Positions 31,703-44,329 of a stretch of DNA of 64,000 bases are shown here, one piece after another. The notes beneath the pieces are model-generated. The model was given only the letters and a program-made list of their open reading frames with translations. It ran no database searches and was not told the DNA's origin. Location: the NCBI GenBank assembly GCA_024663395.1, contig JANFAH010000008.1, positions 248,001 to 312,000 of the forward strand, written 5' to 3'. This DNA is from Pisolithus tinctorius (Eukaryota > Basidiomycota > Agaricomycetes > Boletales > Pisolithaceae). Made by a program: the position numbers and the translations under genes. The stretch's first letter is position 1, and each line of letters starts with the position of its first letter.

Positions 31703-34700
31703 ATGAGCTCCTTCCGCAACCACCGCGTCATCATCGCGTCGCTGTTCCTGCCCACCACAGTCGCGCTCGGCGAGTCCAGTCCACCCACGCCAGACCACCG
31801 CATCGTGCCCGACAGCGAGCCAGTAGCGGTGTCCAATGGCGTGAACCAGAAACAGCAGCCGGCTTACCGTCAACGTCAGTCGGGTCAACCACCTCTCATG
31901 AGTATCGTAGAAGATCTCAAGGTGGGTCCAAATTCTCGGGTAGAGCCCCTTTTTGTATGTTGACGCTGCTCGTCCCAAGTCTCGTGCGATCACCCCGCTC
32001 GCATCTCCTCCGCCAGACATTCCGAATCCATTCACAAAATTTGTCCACATCGCCAGTCCGCAGCCGGGGAAGACTCCACACTCGACTTCCACACACACTC
32101 CCGCGTCGTCGAACTCTAATAACGGGTCTTTTCCCTCCGATTCCAACTCATCACAGGTTCCTTCGCTCGACCGTTCATTCTCGCTTTTCCGTCCGCGCAA
32201 GTTCCAGACTACCCATCAGGACGTCCAGCATTCGGCCCGTCTCCAGCGCAAACAGTCCCGCTCTTCTTCGCGCCGACCCACGTCCGTCGCACGCGGCTCC
32301 AGTTCTGACGGCGCATACCACCCCTGGCACATCTCGCCCAACACGCACTGCAACGGCGGCCTTAAGAATGCCGTCGATAGCGTCAAGGGCAGACTGCCGC
32401 ACCGACTCTGGATAGGCACTCTCGGGAGCAACACTGACGGCTTTGGCCGTGAGATGCGCAAGAACATCGATAAGAGAATGCGAGAGATGTGCGATAGTGT
32501 GCCCGTCTGGATTCCTGACGGCGAATTTGAGAGCTGCTATGACGAGTTTTGCCACCAGGCGAGTGCATTTGTCTCCATCGTGGTTCTCAGGAGTTGCTTA
32601 TATACCATACAGGTCTTATGGCCCTGTCTCCACTACGCAGTCCCAGACGCGCCGAAGACCAAATGTTTCTATGAGAGCGCTTCGTTCAAGCAGTATAGGT
32701 CCGTCAATCAGCGTTTCGCAGACGTCATCATCGAAAACTACCGCGAAGGCGACATCAGTACGTACATTGCCTATCTTCCTTCCTATCAATCCTTTGACAC
32801 GAGGGGGTGCACGTAGTCTGGGTGAATGATTATCACCTCATGCTTCTTCCTGCCCTCCTTCGATCACATCCGAAAACGGCATTGGCACCCATTGGTTTCT
32901 TCCTCCACGTTGCTTTCCCTTCCTCCGAAATCTTCCGATGCCTTTCGGTGCGCGATTCCCTGTTAAAGGGGGTCCTTGGCGCAGATTTAGTTGGTTTCCA
33001 AACTGCCAACTATGCCAGGCATTTCAGGCAGACTGTGTCTCGTATCCTGGCGTATGAGTCCCTGCCAAAGGGTATACAAGTCGAGGGTCCCGTTGCTCCT
33101 GTTAGTACCGGTGGCGAGGCTGAGAAAGAGTGGAGGGAAAGTGCCGAGGGAAAGAAAACTAAGGAGAAGGGGCGCTTCGTGGACGTTGGCGTCTTCCCGA
33201 TGGGTATCGACGTGAACTCTCTGAGGGAGAAGAAGTGAGTGTATCACCATATTCTTCGACATTCAATGACGTTGAGCATTCTAGGCGCCAGCCCGAGGTC
33301 CAGTATTGGGTCCAGTTACTTAGGCAACGCTACGCAGGGATGAAGTTGATAGTGGGACGGGACAAGCTCGACGAGATCCAGGTTCGTGTTGAGCCGCTGC
33401 ATTTCGCCCTACCACGAATTTACGACGCATATATAGGGCGTACGCCACAAAATCGAGGCGTTTGAGCATTTCCTCAAGTCAAACCCTGAGTTCCAAGGCA
33501 AGGTATGTCTCATCCCCGATTACCGGCTATCATCGATCTCACGTCGGCTGGTACAGGTCGTCCTAATTCAGGTAGCCCTCCAGACTACCGAATCCAACGA
33601 GCTCGCGGGTGGCGTTTCGGATGTCGTAGCGCGCATCAACGCCGCATTCTCTACCCTCACTTACCAACCTGTTGTCTTTTTGCATGTGCAAGAAGTCACG
33701 TTCAGCCAATATCTCGCTCTGCTGACCGTTGCTGACGCGTTCATGGTGACGAGCTTGAGGGAGGGTATGGCACTTCGGACACACGAGTACGTCGAATGCC
33801 AGGAGGAGAGGAAACGGGCGTTGATCCTGAGCGAGGTAAGTCTGGCCCCTTGCCATTATGGAGTGACATGTGTTTGATGGGGAACAAGTTTACGGGGACG
33901 TATAGTTATTCCGGTTTTCGATCGTGCTTCGCCGTGAACCCATATGACACACGCGGCACAGCCAAAGCTATTTATCAGGTCCGCGTTCTTTGCTCATCCG
34001 GTACAACGTTTCAGTCATCTCACACACCTTCATCATTACGCCATACAGGCCCTAACCATGTCCGACGAAGAAGCTGCCTCCCGCTGGCAAGATCTCCACA
34101 ATCACGTCGTCACTCAAACCGCCCAGGCATTCATCCCGTCTTTCCTCACCCGATGCCTCCGCGCACACACGGAGCACGCCTCTCTCTCCATCGACCCATC
34201 TCTCGTTCCGCCGCTTGATCTTGGTCGTTTGATTCCCAAATATCGGCATTCCGCTTCGCGCCTCATCTTCGTCGACCTGGAAGGGTGTTTATGGGTCCGG
34301 GATATGTCGAGGAGTGCCATGATGGAGATGATGAAGAGTGGGAAGGGCCCCATGGTCGAGATTCCCGAAAGCACGATACAGGTACTCGGCAGGATGGCAG
34401 ATGATCCGAAGAACGAGATTTGGGTACTCAGTGGGTTGCCTGTGAAGGGTGCACTCGAGAGACTTGCGGAGAGGGTTCCCAGCGTGGGTATTGTGGCCGA
34501 GAACGGATGTTTTGTGAAGACGAGAGAGATTAGTGGCAAGTCCAATGGACAATCTAATGGGGCAAGATGGATCAATATGGTGGCCAACTTGGATTTTGCG
34601 TGGAGAGGGCCATGTATCGAGATCCTTAACTACGTGAGTGGCGCTGAAAAGGCGAAATGCTCGCACATCTTTTTTTTTTTTTTTTTTCGTTGCGCTGACC

Positions 34701-35361
34701 ATTATCACAGTTCACCGAGCGCACACCAGGCTCCTTCGTCGAGGAACGTGCTACATCTATCGTATGGCGCTTCTGGACAGGTCCTCCGGAGTCTACAGCT
34801 TCGGTCGATGATGATGGTCCCACTGCTACTACCAACGACGTTTGTCCTGCCGTGAACGCAACTGTGTCATCCCAGTCGCACTATTCCGATCGCAGCTGGG
34901 CTCGTCGTCAAGCGGCCGAAGCACAGAACCACATATTCGATTCCCTCGGAGAACGTTACGGTCTCCGCATCATACCCGGTCAAAACTCTTTCCTCGTCCT
35001 GCCGAATAATATCTCGCGTTCGACAGCTGTCGGCACGATTCTGCACCCTGGAGGACCTGCTTGTTCACCGCTTGGCGGCGGCGCTGGTGTTGGTGACACT
35101 GACTATGACAGCTACTGGAACCCTTCCGTCGGGAGCGGTGCTGGAAGGATGGGTGGTGGGAGTACGAGTGGAAGGGTTAGCTCTGCGAACGAATCTACCC
35201 TCGTGCTTGGGATTGGAGCCGACGAAAAGCTGCTGAGACGTTTGAATGAGTTGGACGATGCGGAGACGGTGTCGACGAGTAGGAGGGGGACTGATGCGAG
35301 GTGGAAACTTGACCCTAGGGAGGTACTGGGTGTGTTGGAGACGTTGGCACAGATTCGGTGA
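31703..35361 (+). CDS. Trehalose-6-phosphate synthase/phosphatase complex regulatory subunit (Tps3/Tsl1-like)
   Basis: Ten exons: 31703-31921, 31980-32558, 32613-32757, 32817-33234, 33285-33381, 33437-33502, 33557-33835, 33889-33978, 34049-34633 and 34711-35361; all phases agree, giving 1,042 residues. The N-terminal HRVIIASLFLPTTVALGE is typical, followed by a Ser/Pro-rich linker. From about residue 190 a GT20 domain follows (GGLKNAV, VWIPDGEF, VWVNDYHLMLLP as IWVNDYHLMLLP, GFFLHVAFPSSE, GADLVGFQT, FPMGID, REGMALRTHEYV). The C-terminal phosphatase-like domain has DLEGC at 707-711 where active phosphatases have DxDGT, so catalysis is probably lost. Length and this motif match yeast Tps3/Tsl1, which hold the cytosolic Tps1-Tps2 complex together during stress-induced trehalose synthesis. 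The second intron uses a GC donor (32559). A long T tract lies in the last intron. Confidence 0.92.
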
Positions 35362-36048
35362 GGTGAGGGGTTTTAAAAAAAATTATTACCTATGGGCCCT
35401 GGCAGCTGAAGGCGTGTATGCGTCAAACGTCTAACGAAAGAAAACGAAACGTATATTCCCCGCGGCTCAAAACTCTCAATTCTTGTATTCTCCCGCACTC
35501 GTTTTCTTCTAGTATCTTACGATGATTTTTTTTTTTGCATGGTGCTGCACACAATATACGTACATCGTGGATTGCGCCATGCACATTATTGCTTGTTAGT
35601 TGGCTATAGAGTGATTGACACATGATTGTGGAATACATAGATGTTTCCAGTTTGATATAGTATGTGGGTGTGATATATGTCAGATGTACTATCCAAACTT
35701 ATGTTCCTTGAACTATCCACACTTTCTTGACTTATGATGACAACTTGCATTCACAAATTGCTGGACCAATGAGTTGTGCCACTGGGGGACTGTAAGGTGA
35801 CTCTGTCAGCCTATTCGCATGAAGCATCAGCAACTTAACAAAACATCTGGGCTTCTGAAAAGTTCTGATGAAGTCGGAGATGAGATTAGTAACAGCAGAA
35901 AATGGGATATAATCCGAAGGCGGGATTTTCGCACAATGATTCAGTAACAAGCTGTAAGTTGTACTACAACAGCAAGATGAGGGAATACAGTACAAAGCTC
36001 GACCGTCACCGTTCTTACACTGTGTATCCGATATAAAATTGTCAGAGG
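35362..36048. other. Intergenic 3' region between two convergent genes
   Basis: Holds the 3' ends of the Tps3/Tsl1-like and RdRP genes. A minus-strand frame at 35732-36193 overlaps the RdRP end in another frame and could contain a last exon, but I cannot support one. Confidence 0.4.
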
Positions 36049-39000
36049 TCAGCCGCCCATCCTCGCCAAACAATCCAGAACAAGCCCGAGCACTATCAAA
36101 CCGAAGCTGTCCGATCCAAATTGTTCGGAGCCAGACTTGCTGGAAGCCCTCTGGATGTCCAGGGTATAGGTCCACGCATTCCAAGATTCCCACGCGCGCG
36201 CCAGTTGCCCACGTAGTTTTTCCGCCGGGCCTTTGTGTAACTCCCCAACGAGGCCTTCCCTCGTAACACGAAGGAGGGACGACAAACTCTCATTCATCGC
36301 ATGTAGTGGTTCTTTCTTGTATCCTTCGCTAGAGCCTGAGCAGGCCATGATTGTTCCAAGTACCAGCTCTTCTTCAGTCAGCGCGGTCTTGGAAAGGGAG
36401 TGTGTAGTGGATATGTATATGAGCTCTTCCCGATATATGGCGTAGACCGAGTCTACTATCTTTACCCAGGATTGGTCTGTAGAAGCCCTATAGCCCGACA
36501 GTTTACGTTGCACGAGTGGTTGAAGCGCATTTGATATATCATCGTTCCAACAAGACCGCATGTAGCGGCATCTGTCATCGGGTAGTTTTTGGAGCTTGAT
36601 GTTGCGGTACATATACCCCAAAGCCCTAGAAGATTCGTAATAACTTGCTTTGAGATTCTTAGATTGGTCGGGCTGTTCCGATTCATGCCAGTCCGGCAAG
36701 GGATATGGCGTCCTTGGCAAGTCATCAGCGCTGACTTTGCGACCGTTCTTGGCATAGTCAACAGCCTGACTGTGTAGTTCCGCAAGTTTGAGGCAGGTAG
36801 GATCCAAAGTTCCATCCTTGACGGCTCTTAAACACTACTTCAAGACAAGATTGCGTAGGCCTACCTTCGACTCATCTAATAGTCACGTTAACGAAGTGAG
36901 GCTTAGCAAGATAGCTGAAATATTACTTGCCTGCTATTGTTATATGTTTGTCGGAGACTAGGCCCTGAGGATTCGGATAAGCAAAGCGACAGACAGACAG
37001 CTTGGTGGAAATCCATACCACGACATCAGAGTTAATATACTCGACAATGAAATCGCAAATGTCATCTACGGTGCTTGGCCTGTCGAGTGTACGTGGTTTC
37101 GCAGGAGGGTATGTAGCCGGTTCATGAGATTTTAGATCCAGAAATGGCCCGTACTGTACCACTTCATACATATCTCTGCGAAAAAATAGGTTGGTCTCTG
37201 CATAACGGCTCCCTAACGAGCTTACCCATCCAGATCGCCTCCTGCCAGCGAGTTTGGTAATGACCGAGTCCCTGCAAGGTAATTAGTATGGCGAAGAGAA
37301 GGTATGTCCCGCTCAGCACCTTGTGCAGGGAAGACCACGACGTTTCTAAGATTGGAAAATAGACAGTTCTCGGGAGGTTTTCCGATGGCTTCCACACGCT
37401 GCACTGTGGAACAGCTTAAATGCACATGCCATAGATTTGGCAGAAGTGCTTACCGTCGCCTGGGTGTACGACAGGGCTCCTATAGATGAGGCACGCGCCG
37501 CTGATCCACGTAGGTTCCTTGTCGCCGGGATTTTGTATACACGCTGGTGACGACGTTCTATTGGTGGTGGTGTTGGAAGTGCACTCGTTAGCTTACCAAA
37601 AATCTTTCCCTCTGGAAGGCAGTATATGTTATTGTATCCCACATCGACAAACGCTGGTCCTTCATCTGCAACGCCAGGAAGCATGTAGCTTTCCGGAATA
37701 GGAATGCGAGCGCGATACTTGATGCCACGCACAACATGGTTGATTGCGGCAGAACGAAGGCAAACAAGAAAGGGGCTATCCAGCTGCTTTTGCGCATGAT
37801 CTGGATTCAGTTCGAACCCTAAAGTCTTCAGCCTTCTGAGAATATCTGGAACCCGGAAATCCTCGCCAAGGTTATACCTCTTCAGCAAGTCGGTAAACAT
37901 TAGCACCGATGCATCAGCTCTTCGTGTGTTCGACACTACTTTCTCTTGAAGTTCCAGGAAAGCTTGTATGGGAACACCGCGATCCTCAAGTACCATGACA
38001 AGTGGCCTATCCATTGGTGAGTGTTAAAACGTACCAAAAATATTTGGTTTACCTATTCAAGTGGACCGGCTTTGGTTCCGCAAATGCAGAGGCAATCTCT
38101 ATTTCTGCGTAGTCTTTTCCTTGGACATCGAATTTTCTCATTGATTTCCGCAGACGCATACGTACCCCTTCCAGGAAGGGATCCAAAACCACCATTCCTT
38201 TATAGCCAAGAAAACGAATCTGGTACTATAAATCGGTGTTCCGGTCAAGGGAATACAGTGAGCCTCTGAACGACGAATAGACTCTTCTCCGTGACATACC
38301 GCAGTAGGCTGAACAGCATTTGCCCCACCGTCCGAATAATTTTCGCACAAAGCTTGCCATATTAATGTGGCCAATTTTCGAGATATCGTTCCAATCCCAT
38401 CTGTGAACACGATGCCGTTTTGTTGAATATCGGACATTTCGCTCCACTGAGACTTGTGAAGTTTGACGGAAGGGTCAGTCGCAGTGAAGGCTTGCTGGAT
38501 AGTTGTCAGCAGCAACGTCAAGTTCTGCGTCCCTAACTCACCCCGATACGCGCACCATACTTCGACGGAGAATAAATGACTGCTTCAAAGTTTCCGAGAC
38601 CACCGCGTATGCGCTCTGCTGTCACCCATCCTTTGTCAGGGTGCCAAAAGCGGCTCATGAACCAAAACGCGTGAGTCCTGAGAGCAGAGGAGGAATATGC
38701 CAAGAATTTGAAATGTCTTCCCGCAAGCTCAAATCCCTCCTTCAATACTTTTCCTACCCGCTCCCGCACAAAAATTTCACTGTTGGCGTCTCGAGCACAC
38801 TTGAATTGTTGACGGTCTTCGTCACGGAAAGAGACTCGAAGGAAGTAGTCTTCGTAATCTTTAAATTCCCGTGTGACCCTGTTGGACTGAGTGACATTCG
38901 GTCCTTCTAATAGAAGTCGAGTTGGTGTGAATATCACACGATGACAGAAAAAACGTCCGACTGGAGCGGTTAATCGTCGGTGACGGAGCTGCCTCTGCAG

Positions 39001-40317
39001 AATTGCTTCGAAACACTTCTGCAGGGGTTGCACCGCAGATCGACGGGCTGCAGCCTCTGTGAAGTAACGCATCAGTTCACCTGCAACACTTTCATGGTGG
39101 CTGACGAGCCAGTCGATGCGGGGCATAAGTTTTAGCACGTCACGTGTATGGGCGGTTCCATTGCGCAAAAGCGCCTCAATCTGGAAAGCAACTCGCCAGT
39201 TGTCGCTAAACACTTTGAACCACCCGTCAACGCAGTTGAGATTGGCACCGTTGAAGAACTCTTCGTTCCTTGCATTTATCGACACACGTCGGAATAGACG
39301 ATCGATGCCGGCCACAACACATGAGTCGTAAAACCTGTCGAGGACGTCACGCTCGCAATGGTCGTCAGGTAGAACGATGCGAATATGATGGGCATAAGGA
39401 GCAATGGCGCCGTGGCTAGCGCACAATTCGCCTACACGCCGGAGGTAGCTCTTGTTATAATTTCCGATCTGGGGGAAATGCATTTCCTCCTTCTGAAACA
39501 CGGGAGGTGTCAACAAATAAAAGCAAATATCTATTATAGTCGATAGTCAGTTACCAATCCAGTGTAGGGGGAATAACTGACAGGGTTCACGAGTGTCGCA
39601 AGGCATTAATATTTTGGCTATATTGTGGTATTTCATCACGATACTATAGCGCGTCGAGGGGTCCTCTATCTGCAATGATGTAAGAACAATACCAAGGATA
39701 GGTCGCATTACTAATCCAATACCTCGATTCGCATCAGCTTGTGATAGCTCTCAAATTTGATCCGCAGCATGCTTTGCTGCACAACGTCCATCTCCCATTC
39801 TATAGAAAAGTCCGGAGGACGATCCCAGGGTCCTGTATTATCTGGGCGGTAGAAAGTACCTAGATCGTGTGCAATTAAACCCTACATCAAAACCTTAAGA
39901 AAGAACGGGCCGCTAACCAATTTGGACCTTGCGAAGGACGAAACCATCCAGAGACGCATCGATCTTCTTCTGGATTTCCGGGTCGACGAAAGGGATCTTT
40001 TCTAGTTTCATTTCTAAGCCCACATCCACAGGTATCCCACTTGAATGAAACTCACCGACGGGATTAGTGATATCGTCTTGGTTGTACAATTCGAGGGGTC
40101 TTCCACCGATCGCGGTCGGAAGGGCGGATGCACCAGTGCCATCGTTTGTCACATCGCCGCGGTCGTCTGGATTGGGGGTCATCTCGAAGTTAGGTAGGAA
40201 TTGTTTTCCGTCGACGAGGAACAGACCAGGACATCTAGGCAGCACTTGATCTGCTATCGCATCCATCACAGTGTACTCTGTAGTATGGGCATGCACATTC
40301 GAGATGTGAAGTTCCAT
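36049..40317 (-). CDS. Cellular RNA-dependent RNA polymerase (QDE-1/RdRP family)
   Basis: Thirteen minus-strand exons fit: 39918-40317, 39723-39859, 39582-39669, 38542-39530, 38300-38494, 38053-38225, 37597-38006, 37454-37543, 37320-37403, 37226-37271, 37019-37175, 36931-36964 and 36049-36824; phases agree, 1,192 residues. Motifs: LLLEGPNVTQSNRV, YEDYFLRVSFRDED, FTDGIGTIS, QIRFLGYKGMVVLDP, NRPLVMVLEDRGV, NPGDKEPTWISG, and the catalytic AGGDLDGDMYEV formed across a splice junction (D868, D870, D872), then VDDICDFIVEYINSD and LAELHSQAVDYAKNG. The enzyme makes dsRNA from aberrant single-stranded RNA and feeds Dicer in quelling-type silencing of repeats. Intron 12 has a GC donor (gcaagt at 36930-36925). 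The last acceptor (36825) and the C-terminus are less certain. It faces the Tps3/Tsl1-like gene and borders the repeat compartment. Confidence 0.92.
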
Positions 40318-41456
40318 AGTATCGAGTCGAAGATAAGAGCGATAACAGTGAAGGAAGATAATGCACGTTCTTTAAGAAGCATTCTATTCTTGGTGACTTT
40401 AGGGCTTGCGTTACTAATTATTGTCCGTTATCTGACGGCACATGGGTTGAGGGTTGCATACAAAGTTAAAAGGCCCGAGAAACGACCTACCAGCGTGAAC
40501 TGCTCTACGTAAACACAGAAAAATTTGATTTTGCAGCGTCGTGAATCTTCCCAGTAAGTGACCATCTCACCAACTGTTGATGGACTACTTGTACAGTTGT
40601 TTGTTTGCCGCTTTAAGCATTAACTGTTCCACTTCGAGATCAGCAAAATCCACACTCATGACATTTGGATACGTGCCATTGTACCAGCAACTTGTAGTAC
40701 ACTTTCCATTTTGAAAACACACATGGTGGTCCATGCAGTGTAGGAACAGCACTTGAGTCAGACCTCCCTGAAATCATAATCAAAGGGTGGGTGTTGACAT
40801 GGATGGAAGGTACTACAAGTATTGTGGTCAAAAATTGAACCACAATGTTGTTTGGGGTCAACATGATTCACCTCCTACTGCACTCAGTGAGCTTCTGAAG
40901 TTCTAAAAGATGCATGTTCTTCTGACTTTGCATTACTCTGGAGATCATCAAACTCACCTTCACAGGTTCATTTATACCCTGGTGCTTCACAGGCTCAGTT
41001 GTGGTAACTGTGGTGACCAATGCACTGAGCTGTGGAGCCCAATAGGGCTTGTTGGCTGCTTGGGTCTCTGGTGGAGCAGAAGTTCCTTACAGTGTAGACA
41101 CTCAACATGTTGATCTGTTTGGATGATGGATTTGGTCCAGACACATGATTTCTGTGTGATATTGTGCATGTTTTCCAGTCATGTGACAACTCAGGAAGTG
41201 CTGCCTGCATCAGCACTAACCTTGCTTGCGCCTCTGTCTTACCTGCCTCTTTCAATGACACAAACACACAGCGATGGGAGATAAGTTTCATGTCCATCAT
41301 CCCTTGTGCACAGTCTGTGTCCTGGTGGATGAGTACCAATGGCAGTGTGTAGTCTACAGCACACTCCCTACCAATAGTGTCCATTGTCCATAGTGTCTGA
41401 CAAGTAGAGTAGTAACATTCTTGTAAGTACTCTACCCTAAAGTCTATAGCAAGACA

Positions 41457-41732
41457 ATGCACATGATTGGCATGATGTTGAAGTCTAGAGCTATGCTGCT
41501 GAGTGCTCAGACTAGAGCCAATTTGCAACAGTTCTGGAAGATGTATGAATATCTCATCTTGGATGAAATGTCGATGCTAGGAAAGACATTCCTCACACAA
41601 CCGTCTCAGAACATTGGTATAGGGAAAATGGTGGTCAGGCAGGGTGCCAGTGATCATTTGTTTGGTGGCATTAGTGTTATCATGTGTGGAGATTTCCATC
41701 AATTCCCCCCCATCGCTGTAGGACCCACTTAG
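41457..41732 (+). pseudogene. PIF1/Helitron-type helicase fragment
   Basis: The frame encodes YLILDEMSMLGKTFLTQ, with the Walker B-like DEMSM, followed by FGGISVIMCGDFHQFPP. This pair is characteristic of PIF1-family helicases and of Helitron Rep-helicase proteins, whose genes are frequent in agaricomycetes. Walker A is not visible upstream and the frame ends after the QFPP motif, so this is a relic. No Helitron termini were identified. Confidence 0.7.
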
Positions 41733-42589
41733 GCTCTCCATTTTCCTACAACAATGCAGTGTGACTATACTCTCCCCAACTGCCCACCAATTTCTCCTCT
41801 GCACCTTGGACTGATGCCTGTCTGGTTACACCCTGTCATGATGTTCAACAGCTCTGGGGGTGGTGGCAGGAGAGGATGACAACACAGGATGACCTGACAA
41901 TGTACTAGATTACAACATCACCATTGGACACAGTATTTACTCACTATGCTATATTACACATTTCACAGAGCTGTATCCTCAATCTAACTGAATGATCAGA
42001 TGATGCATGACACATCTTGTAGAGCAATGGCTGCTGTGTGGCTCTGAGCCTGAAATGGAAAAGTTTTCAGTGATGCCTGAAAAGGAAGGACTTTCAGTGG
42101 TGAGTTGGTTCCCATGCAATTATGACCCTGGTAAAGACCTTGCAAGCAAGGTAATTTAGAGCATTTCTCCTCTCAAGCCCTCCTGCTTTATTTTCTTCTC
42201 TCCCTCACTCACTTCCATCTCATCATCATCTTTCCCTCATATTAGTTATAATCATCCTGATATTACAATAATTATATCTGATATTATAAGCTGCGAATTG
42301 TGGCATTGGTGTCTCCCCATGTGACCTCCATGTGCTGGTGCTGTCTTTTGAACTGCTTTTGGTTCTTGCTGGTGCTGTTCTTTGCATTGCTTTTGGGCCA
42401 GGGCTCTGTGCCTTTGTCAATATAGCTCTTCTAATGTTGTTGTTTATATTATGTCATGCACATGTCACTGTATGAAATTTCATTGCTTTGCCTTTGTGGT
42501 GGGGCTTCTCAACTGACTATCGTTGTCAATGGCTACTGCATGCAATGTTTATGGAATCTTTGGTGTTTGTGGTGGTTATAGAATATATA

Positions 42590-42784
42590 CTACAGGACTA
42601 TTAGCTGAGTGTAAAGATGGGATGTAGAAAGTGCTCACCTCAGTTGGGTTAAGTAGCCAACTGAGGTGTGAGTATGCTACTCGAGTACGAAAATGAACAT
42701 GATTATGTAATATGGCTAAACATGTACCATAATACTAAGTGGGATGCAGATAAAAGTATAACATGAAAGACAGAATATACAACA
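42590..42784 (-). repeat. Partial 3' LTR of a copia element
   Basis: The minus strand reads gatgtttgagggggag, a polypurine tract, followed by tgttgtatattctg, a TG-start LTR. The LTR's far end is not delimited; 42590 is only an approximate limit. The partner LTR is not seen. Confidence 0.5.
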
Positions 42785-42791
42785 CTCCCCC

Positions 42792-43511
42792 TCAAACATC
42801 ATGGAGTCCAAGCTTGTAAGCAAAGTGCTTGGCTTTGATGTTTGGAAGAGCCTTTGTAAGGGTATCTGCAACCATACTGCCAGTAGGACAGTAGATGAGG
42901 CAAAGCAAGCCATTATCAATAGCATAGCATATAAAATGATAATGAATGTCTATGTGTTTTGTATGGGCATGGTAATTGCCATGGTGAGCAAGCACAATTA
43001 CAGACTGATTGTCACAATAAATTGTGGTTGGGAGTGAGAGTGGGCAGAACAACTCTTGGATGAGGCAATGAAGCCAGATGGCTTCTTTTGCAGCATGAGT
43101 GGCAGCAATGTACTTGGCTTCCATAGTAGATAAAGTAATTAGTTCTTGTTTCTTTGAGGCCCAGGAGATTGCTGTGCCATTGAGCAGGAAGGTGTAGCCA
43201 GAAATGGCATGCCTGTGCTCCTGCGAGGCACTGTCTGCATCCATATAGCCCTTGAGGCCATATCTATCCCCTCCAAACATCAATGTGAGCCCCTTTGTGC
43301 CTAAAAGGTACCTAAATATTCTTTTTACACCCTCCCAATGTGCTAACCCAGGGTTATTGCAGAATTGTGACAATGTTGCAACAGCAAAAGCCATGTTGGG
43401 GTGTGTGGCAACCGCTAGGTGCATCAGCGAGCTGATGGCTTCGTGATATGGCACTACATTGTGTGGGGTGAGCAATTTCATGTTTTTGATATGTTTTGAA
43501 AGTCTCCACAA
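42792..43511 (-). pseudogene. Ty1/copia Pol C-terminal fragment (end of RT and RNase H)
   Basis: A 239-residue open frame with the copia RNase H signature: HWEGVKRIFRYLLGTKGL, GYMDADSASQEHRHAISGY, AISWASKKQELITLSTMEAK and ADTLTKALPN. RT core, integrase and gag are missing upstream. The frame has stayed open despite strong CpG loss. It is directly followed by a polypurine tract and LTR, so this is the 3' end of an element whose 5' part has been lost. Confidence 0.88.
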
Positions 43512-44329
43512 TTTTTTGCACCTTTTCCCACACTCTCTGGAGGATTGTTTCAGTTCCCCAGTGCTCTCCCCTGAAAGGATGAGCTTGGGAATGTTGAGGT
43601 GACTGCCAATCAGTATTACAGTGCTGCCTAGATAGTCAGAATAGCAGTAAACAGCCTAGAACATGATGAAACCCCTAAATACCAGCAGGAAGAGATCATG
43701 GCACAACACCTCAAGGTGTCTGCCCCACATAATGAGCTGTTGATATGTTGTAGGTACAGAACCATCCTCAAAGCTAGTTCCTTTTTCAAGTGCTCATGTC
43801 AAATATATCAAAAATGCAAACACTTTTTTTGTTTGAGCCCCTAAGATAATTTCCAGTTTTACTACACTTGCAGCATGCCATCCCAGCCTATCAACTTGTG
43901 ATATGTTGTAGGGACACATGGCCCCTTCAAGGGGACACAATGAATAGATAGATATAACCAATATATCAAAAAAGCAATTGCTTTTTCTGGTTTTTCCCCA
44001 ATCAGACATTGCAATTATTTAGGCCCATTAGGATGGGCAGAAAAGCATTCATTTATGGTCTAATGGACTTATAGTACATGTAACTATCTTATACAATGCC
44101 TACAGTGAAGGGACAGAGCCCAGAAAGAAAGGGGAGGCTGGGGACAATGAGGGCAGTGTGTGGGAATGTTGGATATCAGGCACATGCCAAATGAGGACAT
44201 GTTTCTGGGAGTAGTGGCTGCGCTTTTTGTTGCTTATGTAATTCCATAAAATTCAGAGGAGTGATGAAAATAAACTGTGGGGATTTGTGGGGAGAAACTC
44301 CAAAGGGCATGAGGGGGGGTGGGCAGATA
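43512..44329. other. Repeat compartment, no gene recognised
   Basis: CpG-poor sequence with a short repeated phrase (gttgatatgttgtaggtacag at 43739 region and gtgatatgttgtagggacac at 43898 region). No coding motifs. Confidence 0.4.

Noticed and set aside
34670..34687. Long T tract as a transcription terminator
   Set aside because: It sits inside the last intron of the Tps3/Tsl1-like gene, just before the acceptor, and is better explained as an expanded polypyrimidine tract.
40995..41528. 177-codon minus-strand frame opposite the helicase fragment
   Set aside because: No recognisable motif; CpG-depleted sequence has few stops in some frames, and the opposite strand carries a clear helicase motif.
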